A DNA stretch of 64,000 nt from Fuerstiella sp. (GCA_029247265.1 JAQWLN010000211.1:20096-84095), one strand, 5' to 3'. Counted from the first letter of the stretch, positions 35,749 through 46,635 are shown. The notes: a model not told the origin generated them from the sequence alone. Made by a program: numbers and translations.

Positions 35749-36031
35749 GGTTCGTCCTTTGTACTCTTCAATGACTGTGAATCTGATTATGTCAGGGCGG
35801 GAGTTCGGTGTGGTCGTGCTCTCATGATTTCGACCGCCTGCCGCTGGCACCTTTTTAAGCGACGGCCGCCCGATTTCCAACCGAACGCAGTCGGCAACTC
35901 CAGAACCCGAATGAATCGCCAGATGAAACAAGCGGTGCAATTTCGGTTTTTTTGACTACGGTACTTGTGCGGACTGATTTTCGTACAATGGCAAGGATCG
36001 ACAGCACAGGGAGCCGGCGTGAGATCTGACA

Positions 36032-37117
36032 ATGACAGAAGATAATCTGCCGGCAGCGAAAGGACGTGGTTCGGCGATCAGGCCGCCGAATCGTTTCGAA
36101 TCAAAGCACCGGGAACCGGATCTTGAGCAGGTTGCGGACGACGTAGAGTATCTCGAAAGTCTACGTTCCACCCCCACGCAGTTTATTTCCGACGATTCGA
36201 AATCCATCGTCAGCAGCAATGACAGTCCGGACGTGTTCTTTCGCTTCAGTGTCAATCCGTATCGTGGATGCGCTCATGGCTGTTCGTACTGCTACGCCCG
36301 GCCGACCCATGAATATCTCGGGCTGGATGCCGGCCTGGACTTTGAATCCAAAATCTTCGTCAAGCATCGGGCCCCCGAACTGTTTCGCGACTGGCTGGCA
36401 AGGGAATCATGGCAGCCTGAATACATTGCATTTTCGGGAGTTACCGACTGCTATCAGCCGGCCGAACGGGAATATCAACTGACACGCGGCTGCCTTGAGG
36501 TCGCGCTGGAAGCCCGCCAGCCGGTCGGCGTGATCACCAAGAATGCGCTGGTCACGCGTGATATCGATCTGCTGGCCGAAATGGCCCACTTCAACACCAT
36601 TTCCGTTTCCATCAGTGTCACGACACTCGATGCAAAGCTGGCGGCGACGATGGAACCCCGCACCAGTGCGCCCCATGCAAAGTTGCGAGCCATTCGCGAT
36701 CTGACCGACGCGGGGATCCCGATCACCGCGATGATCGCCCCCGTTATTCCCGGACTGACAGACAGCGAGGTCCCCGCGATTCTGGAAGCGGTTGCCGCGG
36801 CAGGAGCCGTGTCCGCCAGCTACATCGTCTTGAGACTGCCGCGAAACGTCCGGCCCGTTTTTCTGGAATGGCTGGAACGCACTCAACCGTCCAGGAAGCA
36901 ACTGGTGGAATCTCGGATTCGCTCAACGCGGGACGGAGATCTCAACAACCCCAACTTCGGCAGCCGTATGCGCGGAGATGGTGAAATCGCGGACCAGATT
37001 CGGCAGACGTTCAATGTCTTCGCCAGAAAACACAGTCTCGACGCCGATCTGGAACCACTGTCGACAGAGCACTTCCGCCGACCCACGCCGTCCTCAGGTC
37101 AACTGCGTCTGTTTTGA
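36032..37117 (+). CDS. PA0069-family radical SAM protein
   Basis: 361 residues. Radical SAM cluster CAHGCSYCYAR (Cys 80, 84 and 87) follows RFSVNPYRG, the signature of the PA0069/Rv2578c family related to spore photoproduct lyase. TDCYQPAEREYQLTRGCLEV and PVGVITKNALVTRDIDLL are further family motifs. The reaction is unknown. It is cytoplasmic, divergent from acs, and convergent with the scramblase-like gene. Confidence 0.93.
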   Translation: MTEDNLPAAKGRGSAIRPPNRFESKHREPDLEQVADDVEYLESLRSTPTQFISDDSKSIVSSNDSPDVFFRFSVNPYRGCAHGCSYCYARPTHEYLGLDAGLDFESKIFVKHRAPELFRDWLARESWQPEYIAFSGVTDCYQPAEREYQLTRGCLEVALEARQPVGVITKNALVTRDIDLLAEMAHFNTISVSISVTTLDAKLAATMEPRTSAPHAKLRAIRDLTDAGIPITAMIAPVIPGLTDSEVPAILEAVAAAGAVSASYIVLRLPRNVRPVFLEWLERTQPSRKQLVESRIRSTRDGDLNNPNFGSRMRGDGEIADQIRQTFNVFARKHSLDADLEPLSTEHFRRPTPSSGQLRLF

Positions 37118-37159
37118 TCAAACGGAGTGAAGAGCCATGCTTCGTTCCCCGATGACCGC

Positions 37160-37756
37160 TTATCCGTGCCGTTCCTTAAGCACCATGTCGATGCACATCA
37201 CGGCCCCCATGATCAGTTCACGAACGGGATTATCGGCGGGTACTACATCCGAAATCTGCAGAACGTAATTATCAGCCGTTGTAAACATTTCCTTGCCGAT
37301 ACCGGCCCATTTTTTTGTCACGTGAGCAAACTCGGTGTTGCCGGACATGAATTTGAAATTCCATCCGGTCCAACTGCCCTTCAGAGTGCAAAGCTCCTGG
37401 TCGTCAGCGCCCAGGACTCGGAACGCCCCGCCGATCGATAACAGTTTCTGCTGAAATCCGCCAACCCGTTCGTCTTCTTCATCCAGCACGTTTACGGTGG
37501 AAAGAAACAGCGAGACTCCGCGCTGTACACTGAGCACCTGATCTCCGGACGGCGTTCGCAGATCGACATGAAACGGCGTCAGGGTCTTCCATTCTGTAAA
37601 CCGCAGCATCTTCGTGATCGGGCCGATGCGTTCCTCACGGCAATGAATGACTTCCTCGCCCGTTTCCGGATCAAAGATGTCGTAGTTGTTGGCAGCCTTG
37701 AACATGCCAACCTTTTCCTTGACCAGAAACAGATTGCGATTCAAAACCGAATGCAT
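37160..37756 (-). CDS. LURP-one/phospholipid-scramblase-related protein
   Basis: 198 residues from ATG 37756, with AGGAG nine bases upstream. The protein is a single beta-rich tubby-like domain: MHSVLNRNLFLVKEKVGMFKAANNYDIFDPETGEEV, then LRFTEWKTLTPFHVDLRTPSGDQVLSVQRG, TLKGSWTGWNFKF and a closing helix near VRELIMGAVMCIDMVLKE. The last helix is the buried one in the tubby barrel. Bacterial members have no assigned activity. Transcribed alone, convergent to the radical SAM gene. Confidence 0.85.
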   Translation of the reverse strand: MHSVLNRNLFLVKEKVGMFKAANNYDIFDPETGEEVIHCREERIGPITKMLRFTEWKTLTPFHVDLRTPSGDQVLSVQRGVSLFLSTVNVLDEEDERVGGFQQKLLSIGGAFRVLGADDQELCTLKGSWTGWNFKFMSGNTEFAHVTKKWAGIGKEMFTTADNYVLQISDVVPADNPVRELIMGAVMCIDMVLKERHG

Positions 37757-37972
37757 ATGACGGACTCCTGATTCCTCGGCCGGAAGAAAATAACGTGCAA
37801 CCACAAATCTTCGCTCAGGGCACAAAGAGATTCAAATAATCTGGCCATGAAACGTAAACACCGCGGACTCAGATCATTCTTTTTCCGGAATTCTTACCCG
37901 ACCTCCACCACGGCTGATTCATTCAACAGATCGGGATTGCGCATAGCTGCCCGCCGAACACTCAATGACTGT

Positions 37973-38998
37973 TTACATCAGTCCACGTCGATTCAGTTCC
38001 GCAACCACCTGCTGCACGATCGCCGAAACGTCTGCGGAGTTGGGGGCTGCTGCCGAAGCATCGATCGGGCAGCCGCCCACGGGCTGATCGGTGAATCCGT
38101 GAGCCGACAGCATGCACTGGAGTTCATTGCTGAGTGTGCTTAAATCCGTACGCTGTTCAGACGACAACGGCTGCCGACCATGCCCCATGTTGAAGCCTCG
38201 CAGGTTCACGGCCGCACGGAATCCTTCCGGAAACTCCGCCGAATAGATCATCGTGTCGAACAGTTTCAGCAGGTCGTACTGAATTTCTCGAGCAGCGTCG
38301 ATCTGATGACTGGTCGTAAGATCGTACAGTTTTCGCGTCAGTTCCGGAACAACTCCGGAACTGGCATTCGTGCCGCCGTCGGCTCCAGCCAGCAGCATGG
38401 GCATCAATGCCGCATCCCATCCGGTCAGAAACGCGAAGTCCGGACGATTGGGCTTAACAGCCTGAATCATGCGAATCATATGAGGAATTTCGCCGGACGA
38501 ATCTTTGATCGCGATGATTCGCTCGCATTCTTCGGAAAGTCGCTGCGTGGTCGGGACATCAATCGGACTGGCAAACATCGGGATGTTGTACAACGTGACG
38601 TCAATAGGAGTGTTGTCGCCGATTTCCTTAAAGTAGGCGTACACGCTGGCGGGGCTGAGCTTGTAATAAAACGGAGCCACGATCGCGACGGCTCGAATTC
38701 CGAGCGATGCATAGTACTCGCAGGCAGACAGCGTTTCCTTAACGTTGGCTTCCGCCGCACCGGCCAGAATCGGCACCCGCCCTTTTGTCTGATCGGCAAT
38801 GATGGCGACAATACGACGACGTTCTTCTGGAGTAAAACGCGTGAACTCGCCGGTGGAACCGTTGGGGTACAGGCCATGAACGCCGCGTTCAATCAGCCAG
38901 TCGACATATCGACGAAGTTCGTCTTCGTTGATGCCTCCGTCGGCAGTGTACGGAACAAGATTGGGAGTAAAAATGCCTTTGAGTGCTGGCTGAGTCAT
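37973..38998 (-). CDS. DapA/NanA-family Schiff-base aldolase
   Basis: 341 residues with the class I TIM-barrel aldolase pattern: [11 protein letters not shown] (43-52), the catalytic Tyr in YNIP (Y137) and the Schiff-base Lys in IAIKDSSGE (K165). It could be a 4-hydroxy-tetrahydrodipicolinate synthase, N-acetylneuraminate lyase or 2-keto-3-deoxysugar aldolase. A 40-residue C-terminal tail ([18 protein letters not shown]...) exceeds the usual 295-residue length. It is 30 bases downstream of an NhaC-family transporter, which suggests catabolism of an imported carboxylate, not lysine synthesis. Confidence 0.88.
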   Translation of the reverse strand: MTQPALKGIFTPNLVPYTADGGINEDELRRYVDWLIERGVHGLYPNGSTGEFTRFTPEERRRIVAIIADQTKGRVPILAGAAEANVKETLSACEYYASLGIRAVAIVAPFYYKLSPASVYAYFKEIGDNTPIDVTLYNIPMFASPIDVPTTQRLSEECERIIAIKDSSGEIPHMIRMIQAVKPNRPDFAFLTGWDAALMPMLLAGADGGTNASSGVVPELTRKLYDLTTSHQIDAAREIQYDLLKLFDTMIYSAEFPEGFRAAVNLRGFNMGHGRQPLSSEQRTDLSTLSNELQCMLSAHGFTDQPVGGCPIDASAAAPNSADVSAIVQQVVAELNRRGLM

Positions 38999-39028
38999 AA
39001 TAGAAATGAATATGAAGGTGAAGGTGGG

Positions 39029-40573
39029 TTAACTGATTTCAGGGTGATCTGATGACGCCACGTTTCTCGGCAATCGACCAAGAACAACGACGGCACCAAT
39101 ACACGCGATGGAACTCAACGGCAGAGCAATCCACCACGGGACACCGAATCCAATCGGCAGGTATCCAAATAGTAACGAGCAGACCGCCATCAGGATCGCG
39201 TACGGCAATTGGGTGGCTACGTGCTGCAAATGATTGCATCCTGCGGCGGCGGATGAAAGGACTGTTGTGTCAGAAATCGGCGAACAATGGTCTCCGAAGA
39301 TCGCTCCCGCCAGAATCGCGCCGACGGTGGCCAGGAAAATGGGGTGATCGACCGAAACGACGTCCCCCTGCCCTGCCAGAACACTCCAACAAAGCGGAAT
39401 AAACATCGGCACCAGTAATGCCATCGTTGTAAATGAACTTCCGATCGATACGGCAATGGCCCCCGCAACCAGAAACGAAATGCATGGCAGAAACTCCGGC
39501 CGCACGGCATCACCAACCAGAGAAATGATGTAGCCGGCTGTATCCAGCTTATCCGGTCGACAAACATCCGATACGGCCCATGCAAGGATGAGAACAATCA
39601 CCGCAGGTATCATCGATCCAATTCCGCCTGTCCAGCTGCGGGAACATGCACTGATGGACATTTTTTGAGTCAGAACGGGCAGTACGGCTGCAAGGGTCGC
39701 GGCGCCCAGCGACGCCAGCAACAACAGCCGGTAAGCATCGACATCGTTGAAGTACCCCATAATCACAATCAGCACAAGAATCGTCACGGGCAGAATTGCA
39801 AACCAGACACTGCCGTCCGTAGCTTCATCGGCAGATTGCTCTGGCTTCATCACGGGCCGTTGCGTCTCTTCTTCGGCACGCAGCATGGGCCCGAAATCCC
39901 GTCCCGTGTAGGCGATCGCCGCGACAGTCGTGATCGCCACAATCGGATACACACGGAAGGGAATTGTCGCAAAAAATATTGAGCCGGCATCACCCTCAAT
40001 GCCCGCGGCTGCAAGCCCTGCTGTGACTTGATCGATTTCGAAAGCGGTCCATGAAGACAGAGCGAGGCCCGCGATTGGTGCCGCCGTGGCATCGATCAGG
40101 AAAGCCAGTTTGGCACGGGAAACCTTCAGTCGGTCGCTGAGTGGTCTCATGGCACCGCCGATGAGCATCGTGTTGGCATAGTCGTCAAAAAACACGACCA
40201 GCCCCAACAGCCATGTCAGCAGTTGCCCTTTCTTTCGCGTGTTCGCGTACCGTGCCATTCTGTCGACCACGGCATTTGTACCGCCGCTGTCATTCATCAG
40301 TCCAATCATGGCTCCGAGCAGCACCGTGAACAGAATGACTGACGCATGGTCAGAATCCGCCAGCTGATTTACCAGGACATCGCACAGCGTGTTTACGGCC
40401 TGAAGCAGGTCAAACCCGCACAGCAGCAGGCATCCACCCAACGTGGCCAACACAAGAGCCAGATTAACGTCCTTAAATGCGATTGCGAGAACAACGGCCA
40501 GAACCGGAGGAGACAGTCTCAGCCAGGGCAGCGTTTCAAGAATGCTGGACGTTGTGTTCGAGGGCTCAAGCAT
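39029..40573 (-). CDS. NhaC-family Na+/H+ antiporter-like transporter
   Basis: 514 residues with about twelve hydrophobic helices. Diagnostic segments are FFDDYANTMLIGGAMRPLSDRL, FLIDATAAPIAGLALSSWTAFEIDQV and GDHCSPISDTTVLSSAAAGCNHLQHVATQLPYA, all typical of the NhaC branch, whose members exchange sodium for protons or organic anions. It is upstream of the DapA-family gene with a 30-base gap, so probably one transcript. The true substrate may be an organic acid. Confidence 0.92.
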   Translation of the reverse strand: MLEPSNTTSSILETLPWLRLSPPVLAVVLAIAFKDVNLALVLATLGGCLLLCGFDLLQAVNTLCDVLVNQLADSDHASVILFTVLLGAMIGLMNDSGGTNAVVDRMARYANTRKKGQLLTWLLGLVVFFDDYANTMLIGGAMRPLSDRLKVSRAKLAFLIDATAAPIAGLALSSWTAFEIDQVTAGLAAAGIEGDAGSIFFATIPFRVYPIVAITTVAAIAYTGRDFGPMLRAEEETQRPVMKPEQSADEATDGSVWFAILPVTILVLIVIMGYFNDVDAYRLLLLASLGAATLAAVLPVLTQKMSISACSRSWTGGIGSMIPAVIVLILAWAVSDVCRPDKLDTAGYIISLVGDAVRPEFLPCISFLVAGAIAVSIGSSFTTMALLVPMFIPLCWSVLAGQGDVVSVDHPIFLATVGAILAGAIFGDHCSPISDTTVLSSAAAGCNHLQHVATQLPYAILMAVCSLLFGYLPIGFGVPWWIALPLSSIACIGAVVVLGRLPRNVASSDHPEIS

Positions 40574-40803
40574 GACCAGTCAATGCGTAGATTGCGGGCG
40601 ATATCATCGCCTGACAATAAAGAGTCACAGGCAGACAAAACTGCCCTGTCTATATCAGTTCAACGCCAGGACGACAAACAGAACAGACAATACCATGTTG
40701 ACCGCAGCAGACGACAGCGACGTTCCTTCCAGAACACCCTCGTTCTGCGGCGACGCCGAGTTTATGGGCGTCACGTGTTGACGACCGTGTACACACAGGA
40801 AGT

Positions 40804-41973
40804 TCACACCGGATCCGCTCTAACCTCTGTCGGCAGCACCACAAGAAAGCGATTTCCCTGCTCCAGTGACTCCTGCATCAGAATTCCGTTGTGCATCCTC
40901 ACAATTTGCCAGCAGTGACAGAGCCCAAATCCAAGTCCACGTCCTGCCTGACGGCCCGAGAAAAACGGATCAAACAGATGCTTTCTGATCTCTGCGGGAA
41001 TTTCCGGGCCATTGTCGGAAATGGAAAGACTTGCCGCGAATTCTGTATTGCACGCAAGGAGCACCGTGATCGCCCCTTCTGAACTCTCGTTATCCTGCAC
41101 ACCCTGAAACGCATTCCTCAGCAAATGTGACACCAACGTCGACAGCTGAGACTCATCGGCAAATGCTGTTATCGTCGATGCTGGCAGGTGCACTTTGACG
41201 TCAACGCCAACAAACGTCTTCTGCAATTGCCCGACAACCGTTTCAATAATCTGTCCAAGGTCGCAATCAGCAAATTCCGGCTGGGGCGGACGAGCAAACA
41301 GCATCGTGTCGCCGATCATATCGCGTATACGCCACGCCTGAGCACCGATGGTTTCAAGTGCCTGTTTGTGATCGGCTTTGTCGTCACGTTTCAGCAACAA
41401 TTGCGTCTGACCGATGATGCTTCCCAACGGGTTATTGATCTCATGACCAGCGCCGGCAGCAAACTCCGCCATCGCCTCCATATGGTCCGGATTCGCAAAG
41501 GACGTCAGGGGAGTGGTCCAGCGTGAAAGCAATTTGCGACTCAGATCCTGAATCAGGTCACTTCGCTCGTTGTCAACCAGAGATTCATCCCGCTTAACAA
41601 GAACTGCTGCAAGATGTTCCGGCCAGCGAAAAACATCCGTGGGTTCGTCGATAGAACATGGCCCATCACCAGACGACAGGCTTTCCGGACGCAACAGTAA
41701 AGCAACAGAAGTGGTCTTCCGCCCCACGTATGTTGTAACGTGAGTATCGTTGTCTCGCTGGCCGTGAGCGACAATGCAGCTGGTGCTTGACTCAAAGACC
41801 GCAACGGCCACTCGATCTGCCTGGACATAATTCATCCACGCTGCGGCACAGGCCAGAGCCGCGTCTTCCGCCGTGGACGGCGACACCAGCGCCTGCAATA
41901 CTTCAAGCCCCCAGTCCTCCTGATCACTCTCAGCAGATGGCACCACTGATGATGTTTTGCGGGTCACGTCCAT
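40804..41973 (-). CDS. Soluble sensor histidine kinase
   Basis: 389 residues without membrane segments. Residues about 25-150 look GAF-like (ADRVAVAVFESS, CIVAHGQRD). The phospho-acceptor is H177 in GAGHEINNPLGSIIGQTQLL, of the NtrB-like HEINNP kind. The ATPase domain contains LLRNAFQGVQD (N box), ISDNGPEIP (G1) and GRGLGFGLCHCWQIV (G2). It is 175 bases downstream of an HTH-receiver gene, but a terminator lies between them. A partner relation is plausible but unproven. Confidence 0.92.
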   Translation of the reverse strand: MDVTRKTSSVVPSAESDQEDWGLEVLQALVSPSTAEDAALACAAAWMNYVQADRVAVAVFESSTSCIVAHGQRDNDTHVTTYVGRKTTSVALLLRPESLSSGDGPCSIDEPTDVFRWPEHLAAVLVKRDESLVDNERSDLIQDLSRKLLSRWTTPLTSFANPDHMEAMAEFAAGAGHEINNPLGSIIGQTQLLLKRDDKADHKQALETIGAQAWRIRDMIGDTMLFARPPQPEFADCDLGQIIETVVGQLQKTFVGVDVKVHLPASTITAFADESQLSTLVSHLLRNAFQGVQDNESSEGAITVLLACNTEFAASLSISDNGPEIPAEIRKHLFDPFFSGRQAGRGLGFGLCHCWQIVRMHNGILMQESLEQGNRFLVVLPTEVRADPV

Positions 41974-42087
41974 GCGTGGAGTGATTCTGTCTGGAGCGGA
42001 ACCCGCTCAAATTCTGACACGGCCAACAGCGAAGAACACCGACTCCCGCAACTAGGAGTGTACAGGTCGAGCCAAGACATGCTCTAT

Positions 42088-42119
42088 AAAAAACAGCGGT
42101 CGCTAAAGAGCGACCGCTG
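42088..42119 (-). terminator. Intrinsic terminator after the HTH-receiver gene
   Basis: On the minus strand an 11-bp perfect stem (CAGCGGTCGCT / AGCGACCGCTG, 42094-42119) with a 4-base CTTT loop runs into a T-tract (complement of 42088-42093). It lies 30 bases after the regulator stop and before the histidine kinase gene. Confidence 0.9.
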
Positions 42120-42148
42120 GTCGATAACAGCTCATTATTACTCATTGA

Positions 42149-42727
42149 CTACGTCGTCAACTGCTCAATATCCAGCAGCCGACAGATACGCTCGATCAGC
42201 TGATCGATTTCGAATGGCTTCTGCAGGAACTGATCCGCTCCTGAATCCTTCAGATCCTGGATCTTGTCCTGCTCAACCATACCACTGATGCAAATGATAC
42301 GAACATCGTCCAGTGCCGAATCACTGCGAACGCGATGGCAGACTTCCTTACCGTTGATGTCCGGCAGCATCACATCCAGCACGATAATGTCAGGATGATA
42401 CTCCTTGACCATCATACCCGCGTCAAAACCATTGTTAGCAGCTCGGGTCTCGAAGCGACCGTCAGCTTCCAGAGCATCCGTGATGAGTTCAACCAGCTCC
42501 TCATCGTCATCCACAATCAACGCTTTGCGTTTGCCACTCTCCAGTGCGTCCGTAGGAATCCCGTTGTCCTTCATGAATTTATAAAGGATATCTCGTGGGA
42601 TTCTGCGAAACCGTGATCCCGGAACGCGAAATCCTTTGAGTTGGCCGGAATCGAAGCAACGAATGATGGTCTGCTGACTAACCTTGCAGATCTTCGCGGC
42701 TTCACCTGTGGTAAAGACTGTTTTCAT
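42149..42727 (-). CDS. Response regulator with N-terminal helix-turn-helix
   Basis: 192 residues. Residues 5-50 form an excisionase/MerR-type helix-turn-helix (TTGEAAKICKVSQQTIIRCFDSGQLKGFRVPGS). After a linker comes a complete receiver domain: acidic D73-D74, phospho-acceptor D118 in IIVLDVMLPD, S148 and K170 in LQKPF. The order is reversed relative to ordinary regulators, where the receiver is N-terminal. Phosphorylation would control DNA binding by the front domain. It is closed by its own terminator and is next to a histidine kinase gene. Confidence 0.92.
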   Translation of the reverse strand: MKTVFTTGEAAKICKVSQQTIIRCFDSGQLKGFRVPGSRFRRIPRDILYKFMKDNGIPTDALESGKRKALIVDDDEELVELITDALEADGRFETRAANNGFDAGMMVKEYHPDIIVLDVMLPDINGKEVCHRVRSDSALDDVRIICISGMVEQDKIQDLKDSGADQFLQKPFEIDQLIERICRLLDIEQLTT

Positions 42728-43137
42728 GCTTCACAATCCGTTCTGTGATAAGCGACAAACTACTTTACAGCAGTCATATTTATCCGACCTCAATCGGACA
42801 CCATCCATGTATCGCCAAGAACATTAAATGACATGATCCTTCAACGGTGCAGAGAAGAATCCTTGAGAGACAGCTCACATGAACAATCAAACTGTCGAAC
42901 CTCGCCAGACCAGCTGACTCTTGGTAGTCCCCTCAGCTTTCTTGTTCCTCAACATCGCCGATTGTATCTATTCGTGAAAGTCGGTCAACGGTAGTTTAGT
43001 GCCGCAAACCTCCTGTTTTAACTTAACTGCAGAAACTATTGAAAGCACTTGCTTTTGCCCCAAGTAATGGACACGTCAATTACTGCTTTATGCCGTTAAA
43101 GTGTTTTTCAAAAACAGTTTAAGACTTCTCAGGAGTC
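42728..43137. other. 410-base region between mnmG and the HTH-receiver gene
   Basis: No gene is supported. On the minus strand the end of mnmG is covered by a hairpin (TTCTCAG/CTGAGAA, about 43112-43145) and a second one with a T-rich arm at about 43106, which may terminate mnmG. The remainder should hold the regulator's promoter. Confidence 0.4.
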
Positions 43138-44967
43138 CTACTGAGAATGTTCACCTGACTTTAGATACATCATCAGAATGGCGATGTCGGTGGGCGTAAT
43201 GCCACTTACCCGGCTGGCCTGCCCCACCGTTGACGGACAAATTCTCCCCAATTTCTCGCGTGCTTCGTGGCGAAGCTGGGGTATTCCGGCGAAGTTGAAA
43301 GTTTCCGGAATACGTACGCTGTCCACTTTTTGCAGTTTGGCGATCTCAGCTTCCTGCCGGCGGATATAGCCAGCGTATTGCACTTCGACCTCGATGTGAC
43401 GCTTGCACCGCTGCGACAACGGCAACGCAGCCAATTCGGGACTCATCGTTTCAGCATCAGTCCATGTGATCTCCGGTCGTCTTAGCCACTCTTCCAGGGA
43501 ATTGCCCTGATACCGCGTTGCGGTGATTGCGGTCTGAGCCATCCGGACCTGCCCTTCGTAGTGCTGAAAGTTCTTCGCCCGTTCGTGACAGACCGTTCCT
43601 AGTTCAATTCCCAACGGAGTCAGCCTGCGGTCGGCATTGTCCTGCCGCAACAGCATTCTGTATTCCGCACGTGACGTAAACATCCGATACGGTTCGTCCA
43701 CGCCCTTCGTCACAAGATCGTCAATCAGCACACCCAGGTATGCCTGGCTGCGATCCAGCACGAACGATTCTCGGCCAGCGACTTTCAACGCGGCATTGAT
43801 TCCTGCCAACAGCCCCTGACCAGCTGCTTCTTCATAGCCTGTTGTGCCGTTGATCTGCCCGGCAAAGTACAGTCCGGCCACGCGTCGTGTCTCCATGGTG
43901 GCATACAGTTGAGTGGGTGGAGCAAAATCGTACTCAACGGCGTAGCCAAACCGCATGATGTCGGCGTTTTCAAGCCCGGGGATCAAACGGATCATGCCAT
44001 CCTGAACGTCGCGCGGCAGACTGGTAGAGATGCCATTGCAGTAGTATTCAAGCGTGTTGCGGCCTTCAGGTTCCAGGAAAACCTGATGTGAATTCTTGTC
44101 GGCAAAACGCACGACCTTGTCCTCTATGGACGGACAGTAACGTGGTCCGGTGGATTCGATCTGTCCGGTGTACATGGGTGCGCGCGACAGATTGGCCTGT
44201 ATCAGGGCGTGAACTTCGGGCGTCGTTTCTGTCAGATGGCACTCCATCTGAGGCTGGTCAATATTTTCCGTCAGGTACGAAAATGGTTGGGGGTCCTCGT
44301 CACCGGGTTGAGCAATGCACTTTGAAAAATCTATGGTGCGGCCATTAATCCTTGCCGGAGTGCCTGTCTTGAAACGTTGCAGCTCGAATCCCAGAGCCAG
44401 CAATGCACCGGACATGCCGTGGGCCGATTTTTCCCCCGCACGTCCCCCCTCGCTTTTCGTTTCTCCAGTATGCATGACGGCTTTGAGAAACGTTCCCGTC
44501 GTCAGAATGACTGCCCTGGCGTGATAAACCGTGCCGCCAGCGACGCGGATTCCCGTAACCTGAGCTCCGTCGGTCTCAAGCCCCTCAACCAGTTCCTGCC
44601 TCAGGCTGAGATTCTCCTGCTGTTCGACCTTCCACTTCATTTCGAACTGGTAGGCCTTCTTGTCCGCCTGGGCCCGCGGACTATGCATGGCAGGTCCTTT
44701 GCCGCTGTTCAGCATGCGAAACTGAATGCCAGTGGCATCAATGACGCGGCCCATTTCGCCGCCAAGAGCATCAATTTCACGAACAATCTGGCCCTTCGCC
44801 ACTCCGCCAATTGCTGGGTTGCAGCTCATCTGAGCCACAGTATCACAGCTCATCGTCAGCAGCGCGGTCTTTGCTCCCAGCCGTGCGGACGCCAGCGCCG
44901 CTTCGACACCGGCATGGCCAGCGCCAACGACAACGACATCGAAGTGATAATGGTCGTTAGAGGACAT
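43138..44967 (-). CDS. mnmG: tRNA uridine-34 carboxymethylaminomethyl synthase subunit
   Basis: 609 residues, also called GidA. With MnmE it makes the cmnm5U34 modification in tRNAs for Lys, Gln, Glu, Arg, Gly and Leu(TAA), several of which are in the cluster at 9969-11493. The FAD fold starts [23 protein letters not shown], followed by the [22 protein letters not shown] signature with its conserved Cys. VFLEPEG and [18 protein letters not shown] are further family motifs. The C-terminal helical domain that contacts MnmE is present. Length is normal. Confidence 0.97.
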   Translation of the reverse strand: MSSNDHYHFDVVVVGAGHAGVEAALASARLGAKTALLTMSCDTVAQMSCNPAIGGVAKGQIVREIDALGGEMGRVIDATGIQFRMLNSGKGPAMHSPRAQADKKAYQFEMKWKVEQQENLSLRQELVEGLETDGAQVTGIRVAGGTVYHARAVILTTGTFLKAVMHTGETKSEGGRAGEKSAHGMSGALLALGFELQRFKTGTPARINGRTIDFSKCIAQPGDEDPQPFSYLTENIDQPQMECHLTETTPEVHALIQANLSRAPMYTGQIESTGPRYCPSIEDKVVRFADKNSHQVFLEPEGRNTLEYYCNGISTSLPRDVQDGMIRLIPGLENADIMRFGYAVEYDFAPPTQLYATMETRRVAGLYFAGQINGTTGYEEAAGQGLLAGINAALKVAGRESFVLDRSQAYLGVLIDDLVTKGVDEPYRMFTSRAEYRMLLRQDNADRRLTPLGIELGTVCHERAKNFQHYEGQVRMAQTAITATRYQGNSLEEWLRRPEITWTDAETMSPELAALPLSQRCKRHIEVEVQYAGYIRRQEAEIAKLQKVDSVRIPETFNFAGIPQLRHEAREKLGRICPSTVGQASRVSGITPTDIAILMMYLKSGEHSQ

Positions 44968-45171
44968 GTTCGTGAGTCGCAGGCGGCAGAGGGCGAAAGA
45001 AGAAAAACGCGGATAACGGTGAACAATACACCGCTTTCCGCTGCAAGCTTAACCTGATCGCGTCGTGCGTGAACGACACGATGCACAAAAGTCAGAAAAG
45101 CACGGTTATTGGATTCGGAAATCCTTCGGATGTCCGGTTTCCACCGTACAACGACAAACGTTGAGACACAC

Positions 45172-46560
45172 TTACGCCAGCACCTCGTCGACAACTCGAC
45201 CATGCACGTCCGTCAAGCGGAAGTCACGGCCGGCATAGCGATACGTAAGCCCCAGGTGATCGAGCCCCATCAGATGCAGAATGGTGGCATGCAGATCATG
45301 AAGATGGACTCGCCCATCAACGGCTTTGAAGCCCAGTTCATCGGTCGCACCATGCTGCAAGCCTCGTTTCACACCGCCACCGGCCAGCCACATCGTGTAT
45401 CCGTTCGCATTATGATCTCGACCATCAAGATCCTTCTTTGAAGTGTCCGGCGTGCGGCCAAACTCACCGCCCCAGACAACTAGGGTTTCGTCCAGCAGAC
45501 CGCGCTGTCGCAGGTCCCTGATCAGTGCAGCCGTTCCCTGATCAACGGCTGCAGCCCGATCTTCGTGGCCCTTCTTCAAGGCTCTGTGCTGATCCCAGAA
45601 CTCGTCGCAGCATTCGACGTGACGTACGCCGGATTCGATCATTCGCCGAGCCAGCAGACACTGACGTCCAAAATTGTCACTGGGCCTGCCATCGCCGATA
45701 CCGTACATATCCAGCGTGGACCGCGACTCTTTGCTCAGGTCCATAACTTTCGGCATCGCAGACTGCATACGAAAGGCTCGTTCGTAGGATTCAATCACTC
45801 CATCCACGCGCGTGTCTTCCGGATCACGTTCTGCGAAACGACGATTCATCGACTGGACCAGATCCAGCTGCTGCCGCTGCTCATCCGAATTCAGACGCGT
45901 GTTTTCAAGATTGCGAATTCTGGCGTCCTTGATCGGTGTCTTGATGTCTGCGACGGACACTCCCTGATAGACGGCCGGCAGAAAAGCAGATCCGTAATTA
46001 TTTGCCCCTCCGTTGATCGCAGGAGGGCAAAGGCTGACAAAGCCCGGCAGATCACTGTTTTCCGTTCCCAGTCCGTACAGCACCCAGGATCCAAGCGACG
46101 GTCGAGTGAACTGAAAACTGCCTGTATGTAACTGCAGCATCGCGGGGGTGTGGTTCGAAATGTCGGTGTGCATGCCAGACAGCACACACAACTCGTCGGC
46201 AACTTCGGCCTGATGCAGAAATAGGTCCGACACCCACAAACCACTTTCGCCGCGGCGTTTCCAGGCCCAGTGAGATGGTGTCAGCCAGCGGTTTCCCCGG
46301 GTCTTCTCACCAGAACGCCGATCCAGTTCCGGTTTCGGCTCGAAGGTTTCCATCGCAGACGGACCGCCGCGCATGTGCAGAAAAATCAGACGTTTGGCGC
46401 GCGCAGGAAAATGCGGTGGCTTCGGCGCCAATGGGCTGACAGCTTTCGACGCGGCTGCTTCTGACTGCGCAAGTCCCGCGAAAGCAAGGTACCCGAATCC
46501 GCAGCCAGCGGACTTGAGGGCGCTGCGGCGGGACGTGAGAAAATGTTGTTTGTTCATCAC
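45172..46560 (-). CDS. DUF1501 protein (Tat-exported, sulfatase-like fold)
   Basis: 462 residues with a twin-arginine signal (LTSRRSALKSAGCGFGYLAFAGLA). RLIFLHMRGGPSAMETFEPKP is the DUF1501 start; RRMIESGVRHVECCDEFWDQH and VVWGGEFGRTPDTSKKDLDGRDHNANGYTM close the catalytic-like region. The formylglycine motif is absent. The second such gene in the window, 75 bases downstream of its PSCyt1 partner on the same strand. Confidence 0.92.
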   Translation of the reverse strand: MMNKQHFLTSRRSALKSAGCGFGYLAFAGLAQSEAAASKAVSPLAPKPPHFPARAKRLIFLHMRGGPSAMETFEPKPELDRRSGEKTRGNRWLTPSHWAWKRRGESGLWVSDLFLHQAEVADELCVLSGMHTDISNHTPAMLQLHTGSFQFTRPSLGSWVLYGLGTENSDLPGFVSLCPPAINGGANNYGSAFLPAVYQGVSVADIKTPIKDARIRNLENTRLNSDEQRQQLDLVQSMNRRFAERDPEDTRVDGVIESYERAFRMQSAMPKVMDLSKESRSTLDMYGIGDGRPSDNFGRQCLLARRMIESGVRHVECCDEFWDQHRALKKGHEDRAAAVDQGTAALIRDLRQRGLLDETLVVWGGEFGRTPDTSKKDLDGRDHNANGYTMWLAGGGVKRGLQHGATDELGFKAVDGRVHLHDLHATILHLMGLDHLGLTYRYAGRDFRLTDVHGRVVDEVLA

Positions 46561-46635
46561 ACACCTGTTTTGCTGAGGTACGGCCTTCTGAAGGTAAACG
46601 CACGCCGCACCTTTGAGCCTGTGCCCGAAAGTGTT

